Source: Antarcticibacterium flavum
Lineage (GTDB): Bacteria; Bacteroidota; Bacteroidia; Flavobacteriales; Flavobacteriaceae
NCBI RefSeq assembly: GCF_006159205.1
Contig: NZ_CP040812.1
Coordinates: forward strand, 1,054,001 to 1,118,000
Direction of reading: 5' to 3'
Length of the DNA: 64,000 nucleotides
Part shown: piece after piece, positions 16,328-25,461 of the stretch
Layout: each line of letters begins with the position of its first letter
Numbering within the stretch: the stretch's first letter is position 1
The notes under the pieces: model-generated
Database searches by the model: none
What the model was told of the DNA's origin: nothing
The model's input: the letters and a program-made list of their open reading frames with translations, nothing else
Program-made: the position numbers and the translations under genes

Positions 16328-17551
16328 CTACAGCTGCTCCCATACTGTATAAATAGATCTTGCTCCCAGTAATATACTAATACTAATGATAACAAGTCCC
16401 AGCACATTCTGTAAGGTGGTATTACGGCTCTCTCCCATTATCGAAGCCTTATTGACTATCCAAAATAAGAAAATTGCGATCACCGGCAAAAGCAGGCCGT
16501 TTGCAACCTGTGCAAATTTGATGATCTCTACCGGTTTAATTTGCAGGGAGGAAAAGATCACCCCCAGGATAAGTATACCTGCCCACACGCTTTTAAATTT
16601 CAGGGAATTCATCCCTTCCTTCCATCCAAGGCATCCTTTTACAACATATGCAGCTGCCAGCGGTGCGGTAATAGACGAGGTAATACCTGCAGCCATTAAA
16701 CCCAGGGCGATGAACCAGGTTGCATAAGTTCCAAAAAGCGGCTCCAGGCCCACAGCAAGATCGGCCGCAGTTTCAACTTGTGAAAGTGAGGAAGCAGCAG
16801 CCACGATCACTATTGCCATGGATACCAATCCTCCCAGGGCTATCGCGAAGAACAATTCTTTCCTGGCGATTTTAAGGTCCCCCGGCTGCTTCCATTTTTC
16901 ACCAACGAGGGATGCGTGCAAAAAGAGATTATAAGGTACTACAGTGGTTCCTACGATCGCTATGACTGTTAGCATTCCCGCAGCCCCGGTTGAAGGGAGG
17001 AACAATCCACTCATAATTTCTCCAAAATTTGGTTTTACAAGGACTGCAGTGATAAGAAATGAAATACTCATAAATGCTACCAGGCCTATAAACACCCGTT
17101 CCAGGATTTTATAACTACCCACTGCCAGCAAAGTGAAGGCTACCAAACCAACCAGCAAGCTGTACAGATTAAGGGAAAAGGAGCCTATTTCAAGCGAGCT
17201 GGGCTCTACAATTGCTGTTATTCCCAGGACCGCCCCTGTTATATTACCTGCCTCATATGCAGCATTTCCTATAACGATAGCAGAGAATATAAGAATAAGG
17301 GCAAGTGTCCTCCCAAGCGGATTTTTTAATTCCTGCCTTATGCATTCACTTAATCCCTTTTGAGAAATTATTCCCAGCCTGGCAGCCATTTCCTGTAATA
17401 TTATACAGGCGATCACTGAAAGAAGCAGTGCCCAAAGCAGGGCATATCCAAAATTCACACCCGCCAGAGTGCATACCGTCACTGTACCGGGCCCTATAAA
17501 CGCTGCCGAGATAAGAACCCCCGGCCCAATATTTTTTAACCAGTTTTTCAC
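16328..17551 (-). CDS. Nramp-like transporter lacking the metal-binding motifs, in the 5-oxoprolinase operon
   Basis: About 407 residues with 10-11 membrane helices of the Nramp fold. The best start is a GTG at 17551 in a GTGA overlap with the preceding stop; an ATG at 17602 would add 17 residues not expected for the family. In canonical Nramp metal transporters helix 1 carries DPGN and helix 6 carries MPH(N). Here they read GPGT (residues 20-23) and VPYN (about 205-208), so the Asp, Asn and Met ligands are absent. Bacillus subtilis YcsG, next to the pxp genes there, is a comparable neighbour. The substrate may be 5-oxoproline or another organic solute rather than a metal; this is inference. 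Confidence 0.85.
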   Translation of the reverse strand: MKNWLKNIGPGVLISAAFIGPGTVTVCTLAGVNFGYALLWALLLSVIACIILQEMAARLGIISQKGLSECIRQELKNPLGRTLALILIFSAIVIGNAAYEAGNITGAVLGITAIVEPSSLEIGSFSLNLYSLLVGLVAFTLLAVGSYKILERVFIGLVAFMSISFLITAVLVKPNFGEIMSGLFLPSTGAAGMLTVIAIVGTTVVPYNLFLHASLVGEKWKQPGDLKIARKELFFAIALGGLVSMAIVIVAAASSLSQVETAADLAVGLEPLFGTYATWFIALGLMAAGITSSITAPLAAAYVVKGCLGWKEGMNSLKFKSVWAGILILGVIFSSLQIKPVEIIKFAQVANGLLLPVIAIFLFWIVNKASIMGESRNTTLQNVLGLVIISISILLGARSIYTVWEQL

Positions 17552-18702
17552 TTTTGGGAGCCAGATTCCTCCAGTGCATATAAGGCAAAACTGCCCAGCC
17601 AATGCCCTCCTTCATAACTATCCCCAACAAGATTAGGAAAGGAATGGGAAACATGTTCATTGGCCGCTCTTTTGAGATGAGCATAATCTTTTGGATATTG
17701 ATTTGCCAGCCCGTAAAAGACCCAGGCGCGGCTAAAGTTAAGGCCGTCCAAATGAACCAGCTTTCCATCTTTACGATCGCTCACCTCTCCAGGTACCATT
17801 TCGAATGACGGGTCTTTTAATTGAGGCATGAAATCATCTATCCATAGCGAGAATGCCGCTTTGGGAAGGATCTTCCTCATTAGGTCAACCTGTTGTAAAC
17901 AAGGAGAAAGAAAATCAAAGCCACTCGGCTCCCATATTATGGGACAGCTGTTATCTGATAGGTAGAATTCCTTCGAACGTTTATCAATTAGCTTCAAAAA
18001 CTCCTCGTTTTCGCTTGCAACAGCATAATCATAGGCAAAGCTAAGTGCAAAAGCCGTATTGGTATGCTCCCCAACCCTAATAGGGTAAACCAGTTTTGGA
18101 AGGAATTCGGTATATCTTTCTACAATAAGATCTGTAAGCGGCTGCAGATTCCCGCTCAATTCTTTCCCAAGGTTGGAGTCCCAGCTATTAAGTTCCTGGG
18201 ATAATTTAAGTAACCAGGCCCAGCCATAAGTACGCTCATAATCCCGGTTATGTTCTTTTCTGAAATAAGCAAGTTCCCCTTGTATATTTTCCTTGGAAAG
18301 TGAGGCCTTCAAGGTTTCCCTGATCTCTTCTGCTTTATCGAGCTTCGGAAATTTCTTTAGCAGTCTCACCAGGGACCAGTGTGCATGCACAGAAGAATGC
18401 CAGTCAAAGCAACCATAAAAAGCAGGATGTAGCTCCTTTGGAGATTGCAGGTCTTTCTCACTACCAAGGGTTTGTCCCAGTTTATTGGGATATTGAACGT
18501 TGATGCACTTCAAAGGCAGCTCAACAAGTTTATTGGCTTGATCCAGAGTAAGCTGAACCCCTTCTATTTCATCCACCACTTCTGTGGTCCTGGAATTTTC
18601 CAAACTATCGAGTTTTGCTTCATTTTCTTCAGCTTTTAAACGGTTTTCACCTTTACAACCAATAATTAATAACGCCATAATGGCCAGGAGGATATTTCTC
18701 AT
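17548..18702 (-). CDS. DUF2891-family lipoprotein
   Basis: 384 residues with a lipoprotein signal (MRNILLAIMALLIIGCKGE; lipobox LIIGC, Cys at residue 16). The rest matches the pattern of DUF2891: CFDWHSSVHAHWSLVRLLKKFP, YERTYGWAWLLKL, GEHTNTAFALSFAYDYA and WLGSFALYAL. The repeated helix-loop segments with conserved His and Trp suggest an (alpha/alpha) barrel. The function of the family is unknown to me. It is the first gene of the pxp operon and overlaps the transporter's GTG start by four bases, so it is co-expressed with 5-oxoproline metabolism and probably sits on the periplasmic or outer face of a membrane. Confidence 0.85.
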   Translation of the reverse strand: MRNILLAIMALLIIGCKGENRLKAEENEAKLDSLENSRTTEVVDEIEGVQLTLDQANKLVELPLKCINVQYPNKLGQTLGSEKDLQSPKELHPAFYGCFDWHSSVHAHWSLVRLLKKFPKLDKAEEIRETLKASLSKENIQGELAYFRKEHNRDYERTYGWAWLLKLSQELNSWDSNLGKELSGNLQPLTDLIVERYTEFLPKLVYPIRVGEHTNTAFALSFAYDYAVASENEEFLKLIDKRSKEFYLSDNSCPIIWEPSGFDFLSPCLQQVDLMRKILPKAAFSLWIDDFMPQLKDPSFEMVPGEVSDRKDGKLVHLDGLNFSRAWVFYGLANQYPKDYAHLKRAANEHVSHSFPNLVGDSYEGGHWLGSFALYALEESGSQK

Positions 18703-18858
18703 ATGTAGGATTTGTCTTTTTAATTGGGCATATCCAGTTCACTTCTATTCAACGATGGATTTTAATTGCCCGATCCCTTCGGGGAAAATAGATATTTTTT
18801 TTGGAATGGTATCAAATGTATAAAAATAGGACTGAAGCATTTAAGATGTTAGAAAGAT

Positions 18859-20397
18859 TTAACCTAACCAGCCTTCCCTATCCAGACTTCTATACTGGAT
18901 AGCCTCGCTTATATGGGCTCCTTCAATTTTCTCCTTCCCTTCCAGATCGGCTATTGTGCGGGAAACTTTAAGAATGCGGTCATATGCCCTGGCTGAAAGA
19001 TTTAAGCGCTCCATCGCGGTTTTCAATAGTTGTCTTGAAGATTCATCTAATTCACAAAAAAAAGCGATATGCTTTACGCTCATTTGTGCATTATAATGCA
19101 CATTTTCATATTCCCGAAAACGTTCCGTTTGCCTTTGCCTTGCCCTGGTAACTCTCTCCCTTATTTGCACACTGCTTTCACCTTTACGCTCTTCACTCAA
19201 TTTCTCAAAAGGAACCGGCGTTACCTCGATATGAATATCTATGCGGTCTAAGAGAGGTCCGCTTATTTTACTTAAATACCGTTGCATCTCTGCCGGGGAG
19301 GAAGTCCTTGGCGAATCGGGATCATTAAAATATCCGCTTGGACTTGGATTCATACTTGCCACAAGCATGAAACTGGAAGGGTACGTAACTGTAAATTTGG
19401 CCCTGGAGATGGTAACTTCACGGTCTTCCAGCGGTTGTCTCATTACTTCCAGCACCCCGCGCTTAAACTCCGGCAACTCATCCAGGAACAAAACCCCGTT
19501 GTGAGAAAGGGAGATCTCTCCCGGCTGAGGATAGGCCCCTCCCCCTACTAAAGCCACATCGGATATCGTATGATGAGGACTGCGGAAAGGCCGCTGGGAC
19601 ATAAGCCCCACATTTTCCTTTACCTTCCCTACTACTGAATGTATCTTTGTAGTTTCGAGCGCTTCGTGGAGAGTCATGGGAGGAAGAATACTAGGAAGCC
19701 TTTTGGCCAACATGGTCTTACCTGCTCCCGGTGGGCCAATAAGAATAATATTATGGCCTCCTGCCGCTGCTATTTCCATACAGCGCTTAATTGACTCCTG
19801 CCCTTTAACATCGGCGAAATCGTGCTCCAGGTGTTCCAGACTGTTGTAGAACTCTTCCCTGGTATTTATCACGGTTCTTTCCAAAGGCTTCCCTTTGTCA
19901 AAAAACTCAATGACCTCCAGGATATTCTCTACCCCATAAACTTCCAGGTCGCTAACAATTGCTGCCTCTTTTACATTTTGCTTAGGCAGAATAAAACCTT
20001 TGAAACCCTCTTCCCTGGCCTTGATGGCAATGGGTAGAGCCCCTTTAATTGGTTGCAAACTTCCATCGAGGGAGAGTTCCCCCATTATTATATATTCATC
20101 TATGGCAGCTTCCTTTATTTGACCGGAACCGGCAAGAATTCCTATCGCGAGAGTAAGATCATAGGCAGAACCCTCTTTCCTAAGATCGGCCGGAGCCATG
20201 TTTATTGTGATCTTCTTACCGGGAAATTTATAGCCATTGTTCTGTAAAGCTGCCGCGATACGATAACTGCTCTCTTTAATGGCATTATCTGGGAGTCCAA
20301 CTAAATTAAAGGCGATCCCGGGAGACATATTTACTTCTACCGTGATGGTGGTCGCCTCTACACCAAATACAGCACTTCCATAAACTTTTACCAGCAT
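18859..20397 (-). CDS. comM: YifB/ComM family Mg-chelatase-like ATPase
   Basis: 512 residues. The N-terminal Lon-protease-like/ChlI domain begins MLVKVYGSAVFGVEA, the AAA+ domain has Walker A GPPGAGKTMLAKRLP (about residues 220-234) and Walker B LFLDELPEF, and the C-terminal Mg_chelatase domain ends the protein. ComM is a branch-migration helicase that aids integration of DNA during natural transformation; that role is known from gamma-proteobacteria and is assumed here. It stands alone, with a terminator just upstream belonging to the next gene. Confidence 0.94.
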   Translation of the reverse strand: MLVKVYGSAVFGVEATTITVEVNMSPGIAFNLVGLPDNAIKESSYRIAAALQNNGYKFPGKKITINMAPADLRKEGSAYDLTLAIGILAGSGQIKEAAIDEYIIMGELSLDGSLQPIKGALPIAIKAREEGFKGFILPKQNVKEAAIVSDLEVYGVENILEVIEFFDKGKPLERTVINTREEFYNSLEHLEHDFADVKGQESIKRCMEIAAAGGHNIILIGPPGAGKTMLAKRLPSILPPMTLHEALETTKIHSVVGKVKENVGLMSQRPFRSPHHTISDVALVGGGAYPQPGEISLSHNGVLFLDELPEFKRGVLEVMRQPLEDREVTISRAKFTVTYPSSFMLVASMNPSPSGYFNDPDSPRTSSPAEMQRYLSKISGPLLDRIDIHIEVTPVPFEKLSEERKGESSVQIRERVTRARQRQTERFREYENVHYNAQMSVKHIAFFCELDESSRQLLKTAMERLNLSARAYDRILKVSRTIADLEGKEKIEGAHISEAIQYRSLDREGWLG

Positions 20398-20516
20398 GAA
20401 TTAAGGATTTTCTTAAAATTAATAAATTAAAAAGGAAACGGATAAAGGATAAACTAAATAGTATCCTAAATTTTTGTGAATTTATTAATCTAAGAACTTC
20501 AACCACTTTAAAAATG

Positions 20517-20547
20517 AAAACCCGCTGCAGTTCATGCAGCGGGTTTT
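20517..20547 (-). terminator. Intrinsic terminator after the BadF-type kinase gene
   Basis: AAAACCCGCTGCA-GTTCA-TGCAGCGGGTTTT: 13-bp perfect stem with flanking A and T runs, 37 bp past the kinase stop. It would also work on the plus strand. Confidence 0.88.
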
Positions 20548-20583
20548 CTAAATTGTTTCTTTTATAAAAAAAGTATACTATTT

Positions 20584-21444
20584 TTAATAATTAGGCAATA
20601 CATTTTTTCTGTAGTGCTCAATTAGGGCATCTATTGGCCGTCGAATTATATTTCCAATCTCAAGACGGTAAGGTTGTGCCACTGCTCGAATAATATCGGC
20701 ACTAAAATAGGCTATGCTGCCTATGAAATGAATTGGCACATTCTGGGCTTCTTTGAAGCAAAGAACCCTTGATTGCATAAAATCATTGATCCCTTCGTGC
20801 ACCAATTTATAGAAATACCCATTGCGCTCATTGGTGAAAATAAATTCAGCAAAAGAAGCCAGGTATGTATTGGGATTTTCTTTCTTATAAAGGTTTCTTT
20901 TGATCTCATCTGCACGAAGATCATAAGTCGTTTCAAATTTTTCAGCAAGTTCCGGGGGCATTCTTTTATAGTAATAATCCCTTATGAGACGCTTTCCAAA
21001 ATAGTTTCCACTGGCTTCATCCATAAGAATATAACCGAGTGAATCTACAGCCATTTGTATATTCGTTCCATCGAAAAAACAACTATTGGAGCCTGTACCC
21101 AGAATACATACGATGCCGGGCTCTGTAGTCGCAGCATAGGCAGCTGCAACCATGTCTTCTTTAACTATTACTTCTATGGAATTGGTAAAAAAGTTGGCGA
21201 TAATATCCCTTAATATCTTACGGGGAGTATCGGTTCCTGCACCGGCACCAAAAAAATGAATTCTTTCTACCTTATCCTTAACCTCCTGCAGGTCGGGGTT
21301 TTCTTCTATTCGCTGCTCCAGCATTAACTCTGGAAAAACAGCCGGATTAAGACCTTTTGTCCTGGTCTTTAAAAGTTGTTCACCTGAATTATTTAAAAGT
21401 ATCCAGTCACATTTCGTTGAACCACCATCGGCAATTAATATCAT
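20584..21444 (-). CDS. BadF/BadG/BcrA/BcrD-type ATPase, N-acetylglucosamine kinase-like
   Basis: 286 residues. The ASKHA phosphate-1 loop MILIADGGSTKCDWILL opens the protein and a second nucleotide loop GIVCILGTGSNSCFF lies near residue 110. An ATG 12 codons further up is in frame but falls beside the upstream gene's terminator hairpin, so the start at 21444 is preferred. The family includes N-acetylglucosamine and related hexosamine kinases; the exact sugar cannot be read from sequence. It follows gapA but is separated from it by a strong terminator. Confidence 0.88.
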   Translation of the reverse strand: MILIADGGSTKCDWILLNNSGEQLLKTRTKGLNPAVFPELMLEQRIEENPDLQEVKDKVERIHFFGAGAGTDTPRKILRDIIANFFTNSIEVIVKEDMVAAAYAATTEPGIVCILGTGSNSCFFDGTNIQMAVDSLGYILMDEASGNYFGKRLIRDYYYKRMPPELAEKFETTYDLRADEIKRNLYKKENPNTYLASFAEFIFTNERNGYFYKLVHEGINDFMQSRVLCFKEAQNVPIHFIGSIAYFSADIIRAVAQPYRLEIGNIIRRPIDALIEHYRKNVLPNY

Positions 21445-21464
21445 TATATGTACTTTAAAGAGTA

Positions 21465-21514
21465 AAAAAGGCTGCTTCAACCGCAGTTCTACCTATTCTT
21501 AAAGCAGCCTTTTT
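21465..21514 (-). terminator. Intrinsic terminator after gapA
   Basis: AAAAAGGCTGCTT (21465-21477) and AAGCAGCCTTTTT (21502-21514) form a perfect 13-bp stem around a 24-nt loop, starting 23 bp after the gapA stop. T run on both strands. Confidence 0.85.
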
Positions 21515-21536
21515 GATTATTTAATGGTCCCGGCAA

Positions 21537-22553
<1,017 letters not shown>

Positions 22554-23540
22554 TTAAATTGAAGTGATGTCTGCCACCCTTCTTAGATCTCTGTCAAATT
22601 TATCCTCACCTTTGATGCCGGTTTCCAGAGAAACCGTGATCACCTTTTGGTGATGTATTCCTATCATTATATTTCTCTTTCCATCCAGCACTGCATCTAC
22701 GGCCCCAACACCTAATTTACTGGCAAGCACCCTGTCAAAGCAACTTGGGGAACCCCCTCGCTGTATATGTCCCAATACTGAAACTCTTATGTCATAACCC
22801 CCCAAAGTGGAATCTATAAACTCTGCGAGTTCAAAGATGTTCTTTCCACTCTTGTCACCCTCTGCCACTACAATGATGCTGGATGTTTTACCCGATTTCT
22901 CACTCTTTTTAAGAGAAGAAATAAGCCTGTCTATACCTTCATCTTCCTCAGGGATAAGGATCTCCTCTGCCCCTGCGCCTATACCGCTGTTAAGAGCAAT
23001 AGCTCCTGCATCCCTCCCCATTACCTCTACAAGGAACAACCTGTTATGGGAACTGGCGGTATCCCTAATTTTATCTATAGCTTCCACTACAGTATTAAGA
23101 GCAGTATCATAACCAATGGTAAAATCTGTCCCGCTTATATCATTATCAATAGTTGCTGGGATTCCCACTACAGGAAAATCATGTTCCTTTTCAAATAGTA
23201 ATCCCCCGGTGAAAGTACCGTCTCCCCCTATAACTATGAGAGCATCCACGCCGGCAGCCTTGAGATTATCATAAGCTTTCTTTCTTCCTTCAGGAGTTTT
23301 GAATTCATTTGAGCGGGCAGATTTAAGGAAAGTCCCTCCACGGCTAATAATATTTCGAACCGAGCGGGCATCGAGGTCCTCTATATCATTCTCAATAAGC
23401 CCCTGGTATCCTCTAAATATCCCTGCACACCCCACCCCGTGGTATGCACAACTTCTTACAACTGCCCTTATAGCAGCATTCATTCCCGGTGCATCACCTC
23501 CTGATGTTAATACACCTATTTTTTTAATTTCTTTCTGCAT
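22554..23540 (-). CDS. pfkA: ATP-dependent 6-phosphofructokinase (PfkA)
   Basis: 328 residues. Glycine-rich ATP site GVLTSGGDAPGMNAAIRAVV, the catalytic TIDNDI motif within IPATIDNDISGTDFTIG, and the substrate motif VEVMGRDAGAIAL are present. GGDGT near residue 105 marks an ATP-type enzyme. It is the committed step of glycolysis and leads the pfkA-gapA pair. A LacI-type operator core (CGAAAACGATT) lies 53 bp upstream, so sugar-dependent control is likely. Confidence 0.96.
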   Translation of the reverse strand: MQKEIKKIGVLTSGGDAPGMNAAIRAVVRSCAYHGVGCAGIFRGYQGLIENDIEDLDARSVRNIISRGGTFLKSARSNEFKTPEGRKKAYDNLKAAGVDALIVIGGDGTFTGGLLFEKEHDFPVVGIPATIDNDISGTDFTIGYDTALNTVVEAIDKIRDTASSHNRLFLVEVMGRDAGAIALNSGIGAGAEEILIPEEDEGIDRLISSLKKSEKSGKTSSIIVVAEGDKSGKNIFELAEFIDSTLGGYDIRVSVLGHIQRGGSPSCFDRVLASKLGVGAVDAVLDGKRNIMIGIHHQKVITVSLETGIKGEDKFDRDLRRVADITSI

Positions 23541-23592
23541 TCCTGTAAAATTATTTGATTTTTACCTTAAAACCTAATTTACCTTGACACTC

Positions 23593-23603
23593 AATCGTTT
23601 TCG
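23593..23603 (-). promoter_or_regulatory. LacI-type operator core upstream of pfkA
   Basis: CGAAAACGATT on the minus strand, identical over 11 bases to the core of the palindrome at 35869-35882 between lacI and susC. The second half-site is degenerate here (TTGAG instead of TTTCG). It lies 53 bp before the pfkA start codon. Confidence 0.55.
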
Positions 23604-23616
23604 GTTAATAACTCAT

Positions 23617-23647
23617 AAAAAAAGCCCTTTTTATAGGGCTCTTTTTT
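23617..23647 (-). terminator. Terminator for the minus-strand amylase operon
   Basis: AGCCCT (23623-23628) and AGGGCT (23635-23640) with a 6-nt loop, flanked by seven A and six T. It lies about 135 bp after the stop of the last amylase gene and can work in both directions. Confidence 0.75.
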
Positions 23648-23782
23648 AATGAATTTGTAAAAAGATTATCTTTTTAATAAAATATGGTTTTTAATGACCA
23701 TTATCATTTTAAATCATAAATTGCTGTGATTCAATTTATTGACACGATATCAAATTAATTACTAATTATACTTATTTGGCCT

Positions 23783-25456
23783 TTAGTTGCTTTCCAATAA
23801 GACATATTCATATGGGGAATTAAGCCGAATCAAGCCATCTTTTACCTCTCCTGTCTCTCCTGAGTATGCATCTTTTAATTGATGACCTTCTTCAAATATA
23901 TTACCCACCATTATGTTCTTATCTCCGGCTGGAACTTTAAGGCCTATGATTACAACATCCTTATGATCTCGCTGCTCATAGCGGCGAACAAAATAATGAG
24001 GCTCCCGGGATATTACCTCGTGCCTTCCGGCTCCCACAGCAGGGTGTGCAGCGCGGAACTGCCCCAGTTTTTGCCAATGTTCAAGGATCTCTTCTGTTTC
24101 TTTATCTTTTTCCAAATCTTCCCAATTCATCATAGACCTAAGGGTGGCGTCCCCCACTGTTCCATCAATTGTTAAGGATCTTGCGCTTTCATCTCCATAA
24201 TAAATTTGCGAGGTCCCGGGGCTTAACAAAAGTAAGCTTGCTGTTTCATATGGCTTCTCCCGCTCCCTGTCAAATGGCTGCCCGTCATCATGGGAAGACA
24301 AATAATTTACGGTACCATAATCTTTTAGTTCTGTGTTCAGTAAACCATCATATTTTTGGAAAAGGGCTTCCGGTTCCTGCTGTTGCGCATTCCATTTAAA
24401 CTCAAAGTTTATCAGGCTGTTAAAGGCATTGTCAAAATAATTCACCTTGCGGTCCCCAAAATCAAAATTCTGGCCCCCGCTTATTCCATAATTGTAAACT
24501 TCACCTACAAGATAGAATTCATTATCATCCAGTACCTTTTCGGGATTATTCCTTTTGTATTCAGCAAAAGAATGATCTGCCAGCTCCTTGAATTCCTGCC
24601 ACACATATTCCTCGGTATGTTTTACTGTGTCTACCCTGTAACCATCTATTCCAAAATCTGTGATATAATCTGTAAGCCATTTCATGATATAAAACCTTGG
24701 AGCCCTTGGATGGCCTGTACGTTCAAAGAATTCATCCAGCTCTGCCACCTCCTGTTCATATCTTCCCTCTTCCTTCCATTTTTGAACAAGTTGTGGAGGT
24801 AATGCTACTTCTTCATTGCTCTCTGTCCTTATGTCTGGCAGATTTTCTACCAGGGTACAGGTAACGGTTGTTTCATAATTCTTATAAGTACAGGGGGTCT
24901 CATTGCGCACCCACTCATCTGGCCACTGGGGATCTTCCTCTGTCACGGGACCGGTATGGTTGATCACCGCATCCAGAAGGATACGGATCCCATTTTCGTG
25001 AGCTGCAGTAACCAGGTCCTGAAGGTCCTCTCTGGTTCCAAAATTAGGATCTATGGCTGTCCAGTCCTTGGTCCAGTATCCATGGTACCCATAGGTACGG
25101 CCAGTGCCTTCATCTGTTGCTCCATGGATTTGTTCTACCACCGGCGTCATCCAAATAGCATTCACACCAAGATCGTTGAAGTAACCCTCATTTATTTTGT
25201 GAGTTATACCTTTAAAATCTCCCCCTTCGAACCCACGTAAGACCCCTGTTTCCAGGTTCCTTCCAAAATTTACATCATTGGATGGATCGGCATTATTGAA
25301 CCTGTCTGTAAGCAGGAAATAAATATTGGCACCCTCCCACACAAATGGCGTCTCATTTTCGGCCAAGACAGGTGTTTCCTCTGTCTGGTCGCTAGATGTA
25401 AGTGTATTGCAGCTTATACTAAGCAGGAATAAAAAAGATAAAGCTATGGATTTCAT
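23783..25456 (-). CDS. GH13 alpha-amylase family lipoprotein
   Basis: 557 residues with a lipoprotein signal (LSISC, Cys16). The GH13 barrel shows region I DAVINH (162-167), the nucleophile Asp276 in GYRVDTVKH, the acid/base Glu319 in LVGEVYNYG and the third carboxylate Asp390 in SSHDD, so it should be active. It acts on alpha-1,4-glucans in the periplasm or on the cell surface. It is the last gene of the mfs-pgmB-GH65-GH13 operon, 5 bp after the previous gene. Product size and exact specificity cannot be told from sequence. Confidence 0.93.
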   Translation of the reverse strand: MKSIALSFLFLLSISCNTLTSSDQTEETPVLAENETPFVWEGANIYFLLTDRFNNADPSNDVNFGRNLETGVLRGFEGGDFKGITHKINEGYFNDLGVNAIWMTPVVEQIHGATDEGTGRTYGYHGYWTKDWTAIDPNFGTREDLQDLVTAAHENGIRILLDAVINHTGPVTEEDPQWPDEWVRNETPCTYKNYETTVTCTLVENLPDIRTESNEEVALPPQLVQKWKEEGRYEQEVAELDEFFERTGHPRAPRFYIMKWLTDYITDFGIDGYRVDTVKHTEEYVWQEFKELADHSFAEYKRNNPEKVLDDNEFYLVGEVYNYGISGGQNFDFGDRKVNYFDNAFNSLINFEFKWNAQQQEPEALFQKYDGLLNTELKDYGTVNYLSSHDDGQPFDREREKPYETASLLLLSPGTSQIYYGDESARSLTIDGTVGDATLRSMMNWEDLEKDKETEEILEHWQKLGQFRAAHPAVGAGRHEVISREPHYFVRRYEQRDHKDVVIIGLKVPAGDKNIMVGNIFEEGHQLKDAYSGETGEVKDGLIRLNSPYEYVLLESN

Positions 25457-25461
25457 GTGTT

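Noticed and set aside
16312..16407. 32-codon upstream extension of pxpA
   Set aside because: Family proteins start at the DLGEGG region and the extension overlaps the transporter gene end; treated as non-coding.
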